Shown here one piece after another: positions 25,004 to 34,561 of a stretch of 53,344 bases of DNA. Every line of letters starts with the position of its first letter. Within the stretch, counting starts at the first letter, position 1. Made by a program: the position numbers and the translations under genes. Origin of the DNA: Polyangiaceae bacterium (GTDB lineage Bacteria; Myxococcota_A; Polyangia; Polyangiales; Polyangiaceae); assembly GCA_029266615.1 (NCBI GenBank), contig JAQSWN010000011.1, forward strand, positions 1 to 53,344, written 5' to 3'. The notes below the pieces were generated by a model. It did not search any database. It saw only the letters and a program-made list of their open reading frames with translations, and was not told where the DNA came from.

Positions 25004-26056
25004 ATGCCCGGCATCCGCATTCTCGGCACCGGCCACCACGTTCCGGGCCGGCCTTACACCAATCACGACCTCGCGCGGGTGCTCGACACCAACGACGAGT
25101 GGATCCGTCAGCGCACGGGGATCGGCCAACGCTATTTCTGTCCGCCGGATCTCGGCGTCTCGGACCTGGCCTTGCCCGCGGCGCAGAAGGCGCTCGAAGC
25201 CGCAGGGCGGAAGCCCGAGGACCTGGACTACATCCTGTTCAGCACGATGACTCCGGACCACTTGTTTCCGGGGTCCGGCTCATTGCTCGGCGCGAAGCTC
25301 GGCTGTCCCGGGGTACCGGCGCCCGACCTGCGTACTCAATGCGCGGCGATGCTCTATTCATTTCAGATGGCCGACGCGCTGCTGCGCGCCGACGCGGCGC
25401 GGACGATTCTCATCGTCGGCGCGGAAGCGCACGCTGGTTTCATGCCCTGGCGGGACTGGGACATCCTCGAAGGAACAGCCGATCGCAAACCGTCGGCGGA
25501 GGACTGGGAGCGTGCCACTCGCCACCGCGGCTGGGCCATCATCTTCGGAGACGGCGCGGGTGCGGTCGTCGTCGAAAAGAGCAACGACGGCGCGGGCATC
25601 ATCGCGACGGACTTACACTCCGACGGTCGCTACGCGGCGCAGCTTTGCGTGCCCGCCGGTTTCCGCGGCCGCCCGTGGACGGGCGACGAAGGCCCGATGT
25701 CGGACTCGTGGCTCATTCAAATGGAGGGCCGTGAAGTGTTCAAGTTCGCGGTGACCCGCCTGCCCCGCTCCGTGAAAGCCGTCTGTGACAAGGCCAAGGT
25801 GTCCCCGTCGGACATCGACTGGTTCATCGCGCACCAAGCCAATCAGCGTATCAACGAAGCGGTCGCGGAAAAGCTGAAGCTGCCCGTCGAGAAGTTCCCG
25901 AGCAACATCGATCGGTTCGGCAATACCTCCGCCGCGACCATCCCTATCTTGATGGACGAGATGCGCCGCGACGGCCGCCTCCAAGAGGGCCAGCTCGTGT
26001 GCTTGATGGCGCTCGGCGCCGGATTTCATTGGGGTAGCGTGCTGGTTCGCGCCTAG
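25004..26056 (+). CDS. 3-oxoacyl-ACP synthase III (KAS III/FabH-like)
   Basis: 350 residues from the ATG at 25004 (MPGIRILGTGHHVPG); an upstream GTG gives a poor N-terminus. The catalytic triad is complete: Cys113 (TQCAAM), His277 (AHQANQRI) and Asn307 (RFGNTSAA). The enzyme condenses a starter acyl-CoA with malonyl-ACP to begin fatty acid or lipid-derived chains. An extra segment at about 145-175 makes it some 30 residues longer than E. coli FabH and may set starter-unit preference. Its stop overlaps the convergent HAD gene by three to four bases. Confidence 0.9.
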   Translation: MPGIRILGTGHHVPGRPYTNHDLARVLDTNDEWIRQRTGIGQRYFCPPDLGVSDLALPAAQKALEAAGRKPEDLDYILFSTMTPDHLFPGSGSLLGAKLGCPGVPAPDLRTQCAAMLYSFQMADALLRADAARTILIVGAEAHAGFMPWRDWDILEGTADRKPSAEDWERATRHRGWAIIFGDGAGAVVVEKSNDGAGIIATDLHSDGRYAAQLCVPAGFRGRPWTGDEGPMSDSWLIQMEGREVFKFAVTRLPRSVKAVCDKAKVSPSDIDWFIAHQANQRINEAVAEKLKLPVEKFPSNIDRFGNTSAATIPILMDEMRRDGRLQEGQLVCLMALGAGFHWGSVLVRA

Positions 26057-26682
26057 CGGAGCACGTCCGCGAGCTCGCGGTGAGTACGGACGTGCGGCAC
26101 GCCGTGGCGCTGGGCGACGTTCCCCACGAAGTCCCCATACGCGAGCACGCGCATACCAGCCGCGAGGCCCGCGCGCACACCCGGCTCGCTGTCCTCCACC
26201 ACCGTGCACGCGGACGGCGCAACTCCCATCGCCGCGGCTGCGTGCAGGAAGATGCCCGGCTCCGGCTTCCATGAGCCAACCTCGTAGGAGCTGAAGATGC
26301 GGCCGTCGACGAGCGGGGCGAGGCCAGTGAGGGACAGGCTGAGCTCGATCTTGGCGCGCGGACCGCTCGAAGCGACGCAAAAAGGCGTAGTGAGCGACGC
26401 GAGCAGCTCGCGAGCGCCCGCCATCGGCTGCAGCCGGAGTCGAAAGGCCTCCGCCATTCGAAGCCGGACCTGGGGAACGAAGTCTTCCGAGAGCTTGACC
26501 CCGCAGAGCTCCTCGATGCGCTCGACGCACTCTGTCATCTTCAAGCCCCGCAGGTGTTCGAGCGCCGCGGTCGGCGAAAACGTAGCGCCTCCCTCCGCCG
26601 CCACCTCCGCGAGCACTCCCACCCCAATCGTCTCGCTGTCCACGAGGGTTCCGTCACAGTCGAAGATGATGACCTGCCGCAT
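26053..26682 (-). CDS. HAD-superfamily phosphatase (phosphoglycolate phosphatase/beta-PGM-like)
   Basis: 209 residues. Start ATG at 26682 (MRQVIIFDCDGTLVDSE) places the catalytic Asp8 and Asp10 in motif I. Motif II is in CVASSGPRAKIELSL, motif III Lys in SWKPEPGIF, and motif IV acidic residues in VVEDSEPGV. A helical cap of subtype I lies between motifs I and II. Substrate is a phosphorylated metabolite, not identifiable. It follows cheB by 23 bases on the same strand, but a role in chemotaxis is not implied. Confidence 0.88.
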   Translation of the reverse strand: MRQVIIFDCDGTLVDSETIGVGVLAEVAAEGGATFSPTAALEHLRGLKMTECVERIEELCGVKLSEDFVPQVRLRMAEAFRLRLQPMAGARELLASLTTPFCVASSGPRAKIELSLSLTGLAPLVDGRIFSSYEVGSWKPEPGIFLHAAAAMGVAPSACTVVEDSEPGVRAGLAAGMRVLAYGDFVGNVAQRHGVPHVRTHRELADVLR

Positions 26683-26705
26683 CGGCGCGCAGGCGTAGCA
26701 CGGCG

Positions 26706-27743
26706 TCAGCGGCGCGAAAGCTCCAGCACGCGCGGGGCGATGCGATCCAGCGGTAGCACCTCCCGAGCGGCGCCGAGCTTCACGGCTTCGCCAGGCATGC
26801 CCCAAACGACGCTCGTCGACTTGTCTTGAGCGAGGGTAGCGCTGCCCGCTTCGCACATGACTTTGAGGCCGCGAGCGCCGTCGTCGCCCATACCGGTGAG
26901 AATGACACCGATGGCGCTTTCACCCGCCTCTCGCGCCGCGGACTCGAACAGCACGTCCACCGACGGACGATGGCGATTGACGGGCAATTCCTGACTCACC
27001 GCGCAGAAGTACTTGGCGCCGCTGCGCTTGACTCGCAAATGATAGTTGCCGCGCGCGACGTAGGCGTGGCCGAGCAGCAGCTGCTCGCCGTCTACCGCTT
27101 CCTTGACGCGGATTTGGCATTCGTCGTCGAGGCGCTGCGCGAAGCGCGCGCTGAAGAGCTCCGGAATGTGCTGCGCGATCACGACCGCAGGCGCGTCGGG
27201 TGGCAGCTCCTGAAGGATTCTGGCCACGGCCTCCGTGCCGCCGGTCGAGGAGCCGACCACGACCAAGCGATCCGTAGTCTTGATGAGGGCGCTCTTGTCG
27301 CGCGGCTTGCCGCTGTTCGTCTGCCGCGAGCGCGTCGCCAGGACGTTGGCGGCCGCGGCCACGCGGAGCTTGTGCAGTAGCTCGTCCGCCAGCTCTGCCA
27401 GACCGGAGTGCAGCCCGCTCTGCGGCTTCGTCACGAAGTCTATGGCGCCCGCCTCCAGCGCAGCCATCGTCACGTCCGCGCCCCGCTCCGTCAAAGACGA
27501 GACCATGACGACCGGCATGGGCCTTAGGCGCATCAAGTTGTTGAGGAACGTGATGCCGTCCATGCGCGGCATCTCGACGTCCAGCGTCAGGACGTCGGGA
27601 TTGAGGGCTTTGATGAGCTCGCGCGCCTCGTACGGGTCACGGGCCGCGCCGACGACGCTGAAGTCCGAGTCCCGAGAGATGAGCTCGGTGAGTAGCTTCC
27701 GAACCAGCGCCGAGTCGTCGACTATCAACACGCGTATCGCCAC
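26706..27743 (-). CDS. cheB: Chemotaxis response regulator protein-glutamate methylesterase
   Basis: 345 residues. Receiver domain 1-120 with phosphoacceptor Asp55 (LTLDVEMPRMDG) and Lys106. Methylesterase domain with the catalytic Ser in VVVGSSTGGTEAV (about 165), His192 (AQHIPELF) and Asp near 287 (GMGDDGARG). It removes methyl groups from (and may deamidate) the receptor. The start ATG at 27743 lies inside the 3' end of cheD, which it overlaps by 107 bases in a different frame. Confidence 0.96.
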   Translation of the reverse strand: MAIRVLIVDDSALVRKLLTELISRDSDFSVVGAARDPYEARELIKALNPDVLTLDVEMPRMDGITFLNNLMRLRPMPVVMVSSLTERGADVTMAALEAGAIDFVTKPQSGLHSGLAELADELLHKLRVAAAANVLATRSRQTNSGKPRDKSALIKTTDRLVVVGSSTGGTEAVARILQELPPDAPAVVIAQHIPELFSARFAQRLDDECQIRVKEAVDGEQLLLGHAYVARGNYHLRVKRSGAKYFCAVSQELPVNRHRPSVDVLFESAAREAGESAIGVILTGMGDDGARGLKVMCEAGSATLAQDKSTSVVWGMPGEAVKLGAAREVLPLDRIAPRVLELSRR

Positions 27744-28389
27744 GACTTTCTCCTTCGCTCCCGAACATGAGCGCCGCCGAGCGCATCCGCGTCTCCGAGG
27801 CCATTTGCAAGCTCGGCGGCTCCTCGTTCAGCTTGCTCGGATCGCGAGTCTCGAAGTGCTGGACCAGTGCCTTGCCGGTGGCGGGGAAGTAACGCACTCG
27901 CCGCGCCACCGAACCGCGCGTATCCTCCACCGCGATCGCAAGCGCGGCACCGTCAAAGTATTGCCGTGCGTAACTCACGTTCTGCTCCCCGATGTCGGCG
28001 GCTGAGTCGATGACCCGACCGCCACCGAACATCTTGATTTCCAGACGTTCGGGGCGCGCGCCGTACTTGGCGAGCTCCCCGAGCAAGCGCGCGACCGCAT
28101 GGCTGCCGTAGCGAAGCGCGTCTCGCGCGGTCGCGCCGTCGCCGTTCGGCAACATGAAATGATTGATACCGCCGACGCCCGCTTCGTGGTCGCGAACGCA
28201 GGTGGCGACGCAAGAGCCGAGCACGGTGGCGATGACTTCGTCTTGCCGTGTGACGTAAAACTCGCCCGGCAGCACCTGCGCGACCCACCGGCGCAAGGTC
28301 ACGTCGAAATACCGGTTGATGTGAGTGAAGCCGCGGAGCGCCGGCGGAGGGCGGGACGGCAAGGGGACGAGCGAGTGGCGGCGTTTCAA
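27637..28389 (-). CDS. cheD: Chemoreceptor glutamine deamidase
   Basis: 250 residues. Catalytic Cys60 in GSCVATCVRD and His77 in GGINHFMLP, with the Gly-rich FGGGRVIDSA strand, identify CheD. It deamidates Gln in receptors and can bind CheC/CheY in other bacteria; no CheC is here. Start is a TTG within a TTGA overlap with the cheR stop; domain homology begins only near VLPGEFYVT. The last ~35 codons overlap the start of cheB. Residues after about 200 (QMASETRMRS...) are basic and low in similarity to other CheDs. Confidence 0.93.
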   Translation of the reverse strand: MKRRHSLVPLPSRPPPALRGFTHINRYFDVTLRRWVAQVLPGEFYVTRQDEVIATVLGSCVATCVRDHEAGVGGINHFMLPNGDGATARDALRYGSHAVARLLGELAKYGARPERLEIKMFGGGRVIDSAADIGEQNVSYARQYFDGAALAIAVEDTRGSVARRVRYFPATGKALVQHFETRDPSKLNEEPPSLQMASETRMRSAALMFGSEGESRGDTRVDSRRLGAGSEATHRAHLSGLGLQRRRRGP

Positions 28390-29234
28390 CGAATGGCCTT
28401 GCGAACGAATGCGGTTCGCCCCGCGGAGTCGAGCAAAGGCGAGCAGCCTGCGGCGGGCGACTCCGAGTGGCCGAGCAGCAAGTAGCCGCCGGGGCGGAGA
28501 AGCGATGTGAAACGGTGCACCAGGCTCTCCTTCGTGGGGGCATCGAAGTAGATGATGACGTTGCGGCAGAAGATCACGTCGAAGGGGCCGCTCATCGGCC
28601 AGTCCTCGAGCAGGTTCAGCTGCTTGAAGGAGATCATGCTGCGCAGCCGGTCTCCCGCCCGCGCCAGCCCCGCTTTGGAGCCAACGCCGCGCGAGAAGAG
28701 CGCGCGCATGTTCGGCTTCAACTTCTGGATGCGATCCATCTGGTAGACACCCTCGCGGCCCTGCGCAAGCACTTCAGAGTCGATGTCGGTCGCCAGAATC
28801 TTGATGTCCCAGGCGGCGAGCTCGGGGAGCGCGGCCAGCGTGAGCGCGACCGAGTAGGGCTCGTCGCCGACGGAGCATCCGGCGGACCAGATGCGCAGAC
28901 GCCGAGTACCCAGCGCCGTCGCCTCGGGTACGAGCCGTTCGCGAAGGAGGTCGAAGTGATGCTCCTCGCGGAAGAGCTCCGTCACGTTCGTCGTCAGTGA
29001 GTTGAGAAAAAAACGCGCTTCGTCGGTGCTCGCGTCCTCCACCAGCGCCAAGTACTCGTTGAAGCTGCGGAGCCCCCGCGCGCGCAGCCGACGCGTGAGT
29101 CGCCCGTAAACGAGCTGTCGTTTGCCTGCTCCGACGTCGATACCGGAGCGATCTTTGAGCAGCCGGCGGATGCGGTTGAAGTCCGCATCCGTCATCTCGA
29201 ACTCACGGCCGGGTATGGTTAAAACTGCACCCAT
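28386..29234 (-). CDS. cheR: Chemotaxis protein methyltransferase
   Basis: 282 residues from the ATG at 29234; an ATG at 29195 ([13 protein letters not shown]) is an alternative. N-terminal helical domain, then the SAM domain with [35 protein letters not shown] and [13 protein letters not shown]. The usual WSAGCSTGEEPYS is changed to SVGDEPYS: an Asp replaces the Glu in the loop near SAM, which is conservative. It methylates receptor glutamates. It overlaps the 3' end of the receptor gene by 16 bases. Confidence 0.96.
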   Translation of the reverse strand: MGAVLTIPGREFEMTDADFNRIRRLLKDRSGIDVGAGKRQLVYGRLTRRLRARGLRSFNEYLALVEDASTDEARFFLNSLTTNVTELFREEHHFDLLRERLVPEATALGTRRLRIWSAGCSVGDEPYSVALTLAALPELAAWDIKILATDIDSEVLAQGREGVYQMDRIQKLKPNMRALFSRGVGSKAGLARAGDRLRSMISFKQLNLLEDWPMSGPFDVIFCRNVIIYFDAPTKESLVHRFTSLLRPGGYLLLGHSESPAAGCSPLLDSAGRTAFVRKAIR

Positions 29235-31843
29235 TCGTTGTCTTCGGAGGCGGGGGAAGGTTTATGTTTGCCGTTCGGCAGCTTGCCGTTGGTGAGCTTG
29301 GCGGTCGTGGGTTCGCCCGCGACGCGTGGTCGGGGCTTCGGCGCTTCGGGCGCGGACGCCTGGCGGGGGCGAGCGTGATTGGACGCAGCGGGCGCGCGCT
29401 CCCCCTCCTCCTCCACACGGAAGAAGGAGACGAGCTCGGTGAGCAGCCGAGCTTGGTCGCTCATGGACTCGGCGGCGGCCGCCGCCTCCTCGACCATCGC
29501 CGCGTTCTGCTGGGTAGACTTGTCCATCTGCGTGACCGCCGAGTTGATCTGCTCGATGCCGCTCGCTTGCTCGTCGCTGGCGGCGTTGATTTCGCCGACG
29601 ATGTCCGACACCTTCTTCACCGAGCCGACAATCTCTTGCAGGGTCTCGCCGGAGCGGTTCACGAGCTTCGCGCCCTGATCCACCTTGTCCGCGCTGTCTT
29701 GGATCAGCCCCTTGATCTCCTTGGCCGCGGCCGCGCTGCGCTGCGCGAGGTTACGGACCTCCGCCGCGACCACGGCGAAGCCTCGCCCCTGATCGCCCGC
29801 GCGCGCGGCTTCCACCGCCGCGTTGAGCGCCAGCATGTTGGTCTGAAACGCGATCTGTTCGATGACGCCGATGATGTCCGCCACCTTCTTCGAGCTTTCG
29901 GTGATGGCGGACATCGCCGCGACCGCCGCGCCCACCACTTGCCCGCCCTTTTCGGCGGCGTCGCGCGCGCCGGCGGCAAGCTGATTGGCTTGGGTCGCGT
30001 TGGCGGCGTTCTGCTTCACGGTCGCGGTCATCTCCTCCAAGCTCGCCGAGGTTTCCTCCAGCGCCGAAGACTGCTCTTGGGTGCGCTTGTTCAAGTTGGA
30101 GTTGCCCTCCGAGATGTCGCTCGAGGCGTTGGCCACGGCCCGAGAGGCTTCGTCCATCCGCACGACGGTGTCGCGCAGGGTCGTCAACGTGTCGTTCATC
30201 TGCTGCTTCAGCACGCCGAAGGAACCTTCGAACTCGCCGGACATGGGCCGGGTGAGGTCGCCCACCGCGAGCGCTTCGACCACGAGCCGGAGCTCGGCCA
30301 CGAGCCGGTCCGTCTGCTGCTGAGCGAGCTTTTCCGCGGTGACGTCCGTCGCGTATTTCACGACTTTTACCGCCTTGTCGTTGAGGTCCATGATTGGGTT
30401 GTAGGAGGCGCGAATCCAAACCTCCCGGCCGTCTTTACCCAAGCGCCGGAACTCCCCGGCCTGGTAGCGGCCCTCGCGTAGGTTGTTCCAGAAGTGCCGG
30501 TAAGCGTCGCTGCGCGTGTCTGCGGGATCCACGAACAAGCTGTGGTGCTTGCCCTTGATCTCCTCGAGCCGGTAGCCGAGCGCGCTGCAGAAGTTCTCGT
30601 TGGCGGTCAGGACATTGCCGTCCATCGTGAATTCGATCACCGCTTGCGACTTGCCGATGGCCGCAATCTGGCTCGCGTCCTCGACGGCTCTGCGCTTAGC
30701 GGCCGTGATGTCGGTCGCGTATTTGACGACCTTCCACGGCTTGCCGTTCAAGTCGAAGATCGGATTATAGCTCGCCTGGATCCACACGTCTTGTCCGTCC
30801 TTGGCGACGCGCTTGTACTCACCCGTGTCGAATTGCCCTTCGCAGAGCTTCTTCCAGAAGGAACGGTAGGCGTCCGTTCGAGCGTAGGCCGGGTCTACGA
30901 ACAGGCTGTGGTGCTTGCCCTTGATTTCTTCCAGCCCGTAGCCCATCACCTGCAGGAAGTTATCATTGGCGCTCAGCACCTGACCGTTCATGTCGAACTC
31001 GACGACGGCCTGAGCCTTGTTGATTGCCGCAATTTGACCGGCCGCTTCCAGCTCGCGATTACGCCGGTCGGTAAGGTCGAACCACTCCAGCATGCTGGCG
31101 ACGTAGTTGCCTTCCGCGTCGTGCACGGCCGTAACCCCGATTTGAAACGCCAGCTTGCCGACGCGAATGTCCGCGGTGTGCGGCAAATTCTTGGGGTTCG
31201 CGAGCATCGCGCGCTGGTGCTCCGGCTTCTTGTGCAGAATGTCGATGCACGTGCCGACGAGCGCGTCCGGGTTCAACGCCGGGTAAACGGCCTTGAACTC
31301 GGCCCGGTGCTTGTTCATCAAGTCGTAGGTGGCCTGGTTGGTGTAAGTGATCTTGAGATCACGATCCACCATCATGATCGCGGTCATGGCCCCGTTCAGC
31401 ATCGGCCGGGAAAGGTCGTCTTCGGCGGCGTCGTCCGCCGGCTCTTTCTGTTGCCCCGCCTCTACCAAGCGCGTCTCCAGCGTGCGTAGGGCCTGGTCCC
31501 AAGCGGCGCGAGTGCTCCTGGTGAAGTCGTCCTCGAGGAGCGCGGCAAGGGCGCCGAGGAACGCTTCACGCGCCGCGCCGTACTGTTCGGGGGTGACGTT
31601 CGCCTTGGTGAGCCGAGCCGCGGCCGCGCGCAGCGGCCGGTCGAGCCGCTCGGGCTGGTCGAGGCCGTCCACGGCCGTCTTCAGCGCGGCCAAGAGCGTT
31701 GCTTCGCGCTCCGCGGCGGGGCGTGGAAAGGCCGCCTTCAGCGCCGGCTCGGCCGCGATGGCCTGTTCATGAAAGCGCTTGACGAGCTCGGCTTCCTTAC
31801 CCTTCAGCAGCGAAAAAGAGCCTCGAATCAACGCGATGTTCAT
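29219..31843 (-). CDS. Soluble chemoreceptor: globin-like, three PAS, MCP signalling domain, CheR-tether pentapeptide
   Basis: 874 residues from the ATG at 31843; the frame is open ten residues further, but GAAGGA (31855-31850 region) sits six bases upstream of this ATG. Residues 1-130 look like a globin fold ([18 protein letters not shown], then [13 protein letters not shown], then [10 protein letters not shown]), but the proximal His position is Leu78. PAS domains at about 145-258, 268-382 and 392-505; the last two are near copies. The MCP hairpin tip is at 662-704 ([19 protein letters not shown]). No membrane helix. The C-terminus EWVQF (870-874) fits the pentapeptide that binds CheR and CheB. 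Sensed signal unknown. Confidence 0.92.
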   Translation of the reverse strand: MNIALIRGSFSLLKGKEAELVKRFHEQAIAAEPALKAAFPRPAAEREATLLAALKTAVDGLDQPERLDRPLRAAAARLTKANVTPEQYGAAREAFLGALAALLEDDFTRSTRAAWDQALRTLETRLVEAGQQKEPADDAAEDDLSRPMLNGAMTAIMMVDRDLKITYTNQATYDLMNKHRAEFKAVYPALNPDALVGTCIDILHKKPEHQRAMLANPKNLPHTADIRVGKLAFQIGVTAVHDAEGNYVASMLEWFDLTDRRNRELEAAGQIAAINKAQAVVEFDMNGQVLSANDNFLQVMGYGLEEIKGKHHSLFVDPAYARTDAYRSFWKKLCEGQFDTGEYKRVAKDGQDVWIQASYNPIFDLNGKPWKVVKYATDITAAKRRAVEDASQIAAIGKSQAVIEFTMDGNVLTANENFCSALGYRLEEIKGKHHSLFVDPADTRSDAYRHFWNNLREGRYQAGEFRRLGKDGREVWIRASYNPIMDLNDKAVKVVKYATDVTAEKLAQQQTDRLVAELRLVVEALAVGDLTRPMSGEFEGSFGVLKQQMNDTLTTLRDTVVRMDEASRAVANASSDISEGNSNLNKRTQEQSSALEETSASLEEMTATVKQNAANATQANQLAAGARDAAEKGGQVVGAAVAAMSAITESSKKVADIIGVIEQIAFQTNMLALNAAVEAARAGDQGRGFAVVAAEVRNLAQRSAAAAKEIKGLIQDSADKVDQGAKLVNRSGETLQEIVGSVKKVSDIVGEINAASDEQASGIEQINSAVTQMDKSTQQNAAMVEEAAAAAESMSDQARLLTELVSFFRVEEEGERAPAASNHARPRQASAPEAPKPRPRVAGEPTTAKLTNGKLPNGKHKPSPASEDNEWVQF

Positions 31844-31849
31844 GTTCAT

Positions 31850-31855
31850 TCCTTC
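31850..31855 (-). promoter_or_regulatory. Ribosome binding site of the receptor gene
   Basis: GAAGGA on the minus strand, six bases before the ATG at 31843. It decides between the three possible ATG starts of the receptor, of which only this one has a good SD spacing. Confidence 0.6.
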
Positions 31856-32333
31856 AGACGGCGACTTCGCCGAAAACACTGTCGATATCCAAGATCGCGA
31901 TCATCTTGTCCGGTAGAGTGGCAATCTCTTTGGTGAGCTTGTCTGCGCCGCCTTCGAAGACGGGCGGGGGCTTGCGCGCTTCGCTCGGCACCGTCGTCAC
32001 GTCCGACATGGCGTCCACGACGATACCCATCACGCGCTCGCGGCCTTTGTACTGGACGCGCAGCACGACGACCGCAGTCATCGGCGTCCAATCCGCCCTT
32101 GCCATTCCGATGCGCTCACGCAGGTCCGCGATCGGCACTACGTCCCCGCGGATGTTGATCACACCTTTGATGTACGGGGGCGAGCCCGGGATGGGCATCG
32201 GCGCGGACCAGCCGCGGATCTCCTGAACGCGTAGGATATCGACGCCGAACTCCTGCTCGTCGAGAAAGAACGTGAGCAGCTGAGCGCCGTCGCTCGGTCC
32301 GTTCGTGCCGGTAACATGAATACTTTCGCTCAT
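31854..32333 (-). CDS. cheW: Chemotaxis coupling protein CheW
   Basis: 159 residues from the ATG at 32333; upstream codons in the frame are Arg-rich and not coding-like. The SH3-like fold is seen in [39 protein letters not shown] and [12 protein letters not shown]. It links the receptor to CheA. Ten bases separate it from the receptor gene and 11 from cheA. Confidence 0.96.
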   Translation of the reverse strand: MSESIHVTGTNGPSDGAQLLTFFLDEQEFGVDILRVQEIRGWSAPMPIPGSPPYIKGVINIRGDVVPIADLRERIGMARADWTPMTAVVVLRVQYKGRERVMGIVVDAMSDVTTVPSEARKPPPVFEGGADKLTKEIATLPDKMIAILDIDSVFGEVAV

Positions 32334-32344
32334 CGCCGCTCCTG

Positions 32345-34366
32345 TCAGGCCGCCGCGCCGCCGCTCACCGCGCTCGCGCCGCGCACCATTTTTCCGATCG
32401 CCACCGTGTCGAGGATGAAAGCGACGCCGCCGTCGCCGAGGATGGTCGCGCCGGAGAGCCCTTCCACCCGCTCGTAGTTCGTCTCCAAGCTCTTCACGAC
32501 GACCTGCTGCTGTGCGAGCAACTCGTCCACCAAAAGCCCGATGTGCCCACCGTCGGTCTCGACGATGACCATCAGCGAGTCCGGGTCGCGCTTCCAACCG
32601 GGCAGCCCCAGCAAGCGCCCGGTCTCCACCATGGGGATGAGCTGGTCACGGAATCGGTACAGCTCGCGCTTGCCTTGGTAGCGAGTGACGGCCCGCGGCT
32701 CCACCTGCACGGACTCCACGATGGAGAGCAGCGGAACGACGTACGAATGCTCGCCCACTCGCAGCAGTTGCCCGTCGATGATGGCGAGAGTGAGCGGCAG
32801 CCGCAGCACGATCCGCGTCCCTTTGCCGAAGCTCGAGTCAACGAGCACGCTCCCCCCCAGCGCCTCGATGTTCCGCCGCACGACGTCCATACCGACGCCG
32901 CGCCCCGAGACATCCGTCACCTCTTTCGCGGTCGAGAAGCCCGGCGCGAAAATCAGCTCCCGGATGGCGTCATCGGAAGGCGTCTCGTCGGAGGCGACCA
33001 GACCGCGCTCACGACCCCGCTGCAGCAGCTTCTCGCGGTCGAGCCCGCGACCGTCGTCCCTAACCTCGACCACGACATCCCCACCGTGATGGAACGCGCA
33101 CAGCTCGAGGGTACCGACGTCGGGCTTGCCGGCGGCGCGACGCTGCTCGGCCGATTCCAAACCGTGGTCCAGGCTATTGCGGACGAGGTGAATCAAGGGG
33201 TCACCGAGCTTTTCGACGACCGTCTTGTCGATCTCCGTCGTCTGGCCGCTCACCTTGAGCTCCACCTGCTTGCCCAGCTGCTGGCCGAGGTCGTGCACGA
33301 GACGTGGAAAGCGGTTGAAGACGACGCTGATCGGCACGCTGCGCAGCCGCATCACGCTTTCTTGCAGCGCGCGCGTGTTGCGCGCCAAAAGTCCGAGCCC
33401 TTCCCGCAGCTGCTCGATCCGACGCAAGCTAAGCTTCGTATCGTGATCGAGCTCGCCCAACATCGATTGAGTGATGACCAGCTCGCCCACCATGTTCATG
33501 AGCAAATCGATCTTGTCGACGCCGACACGAATGGAGCCCATGGGGGCGCTCTCCGCCCTCGATTCGGCTTTGGAGACCGACGGCGTCGAAGGCGCGGGCA
33601 CGGCGATGGGACCCGGAACCGTCGGCGACGCGTCGAGGGCTTCGATCGATAGCTCCGCGTCGCTGTCGACCCACGTGAAAACGTCCTCGAGCGCAGCCCG
33701 GGTAGCGCTGGGTCCGGAGAGCGTCACGCTCCAGTCCAAGTAACACTCCATCGTGCTCTGGGACTGGAGCGACGGAAGCCGCTCCGTACCGACCTCGACG
33801 CGAGCGTCGCCGAGCTTGACGAGCTCATGCAGCAGCCGTACCGGCTCGTTGCCCGTCTCCAAGAGGCGGGGCATCGGTTTGAAGCGCACGCGATAGCCCG
33901 CGCTCTCCGCGGGCGCAGCGACGACCGGCGGCGCGGATTTCGGCGCAGCCGGGTGCCCAAGCTTGGAGCCGCGGAGCGCCTCCAGCAGCAAGCAGTGCTG
34001 TTCTACGGAGTCCGCGGGCACGCGGTCGCCGGCTTTGCGGGTTCCGAGCGCGACGCGCAGCAGATCCACGCTACTGAGCAACACCGCGAGCGACTCCTGC
34101 GATGGCGACGAGCGCCCGGAGCGGAAGTCGTCCAGTACACTTTCCATGGCGTGGGCGAGCCCGCCAATCTCCGTGAAAGAGAAGCCGCCCGCCCCGCCCT
34201 TGATTGAGTGCGCCGCGCGAAAGACGTCGTCCACGACGCGGCCCATATCTTCGGGGCTGGACTCGAGCGAGAGGAGCCCGGTCTCGAGCTGGTCGAGGCA
34301 CTCCTCGCATTCCGCGAAGAACGTGACCAACAGCTCCTTTTGAATGTCACTCAGACTGCGTGTCAT
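32345..34366 (-). CDS. cheA: Chemotaxis histidine kinase CheA
   Basis: 673 residues from the ATG at 34366 (MTRSLSDIQK); the longer open frame is Arg-rich. P1: His53 in AAHSIKGGAGGF is the phosphorylation site. A P2-like domain of the FrzE/ComA-type form follows (YRVRFKPMPRLLETG...CYLDWSVTLSG) at about 165-250. P3/P4: HLVRNSLDHGLE (N-box), DDGRGL (G1) and GRGVGMDVV (G2). P5 (CheW-like) ends the protein. No receiver domain is fused, so a separate CheY must be elsewhere. Head of the che operon, 195 bases downstream of a STAS gene. Confidence 0.96.
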   Translation of the reverse strand: MTRSLSDIQKELLVTFFAECEECLDQLETGLLSLESSPEDMGRVVDDVFRAAHSIKGGAGGFSFTEIGGLAHAMESVLDDFRSGRSSPSQESLAVLLSSVDLLRVALGTRKAGDRVPADSVEQHCLLLEALRGSKLGHPAAPKSAPPVVAAPAESAGYRVRFKPMPRLLETGNEPVRLLHELVKLGDARVEVGTERLPSLQSQSTMECYLDWSVTLSGPSATRAALEDVFTWVDSDAELSIEALDASPTVPGPIAVPAPSTPSVSKAESRAESAPMGSIRVGVDKIDLLMNMVGELVITQSMLGELDHDTKLSLRRIEQLREGLGLLARNTRALQESVMRLRSVPISVVFNRFPRLVHDLGQQLGKQVELKVSGQTTEIDKTVVEKLGDPLIHLVRNSLDHGLESAEQRRAAGKPDVGTLELCAFHHGGDVVVEVRDDGRGLDREKLLQRGRERGLVASDETPSDDAIRELIFAPGFSTAKEVTDVSGRGVGMDVVRRNIEALGGSVLVDSSFGKGTRIVLRLPLTLAIIDGQLLRVGEHSYVVPLLSIVESVQVEPRAVTRYQGKRELYRFRDQLIPMVETGRLLGLPGWKRDPDSLMVIVETDGGHIGLLVDELLAQQQVVVKSLETNYERVEGLSGATILGDGGVAFILDTVAIGKMVRGASAVSGGAAA

Positions 34367-34561
34367 GGCTTCCACTCGAGACTCGGCGTCGCGCTCGGCA
34401 TCCCGGCCGTAACGCGGCACCCGCCTGCGCGAGTCGTCCGTACAAATACGGTCGCCCGTCCCCGGCCTTAACCGCACCTCACTTGAATTGTCTCCCCTCG
34501 CCGCGCAATCGAAGCGCGGCGGCAAGCTTCACCTCTAGACGTACTCTGCGGTCTTGTACGT
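34367..34561. other. 195-base gap between STAS and cheA genes
   Basis: Gene-free. The region nearest STAS holds two cytosine-rich and pyrimidine runs but no clear terminator. A promoter for cheA would be expected here; I see no convincing -35/-10 pair. Confidence 0.3.
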
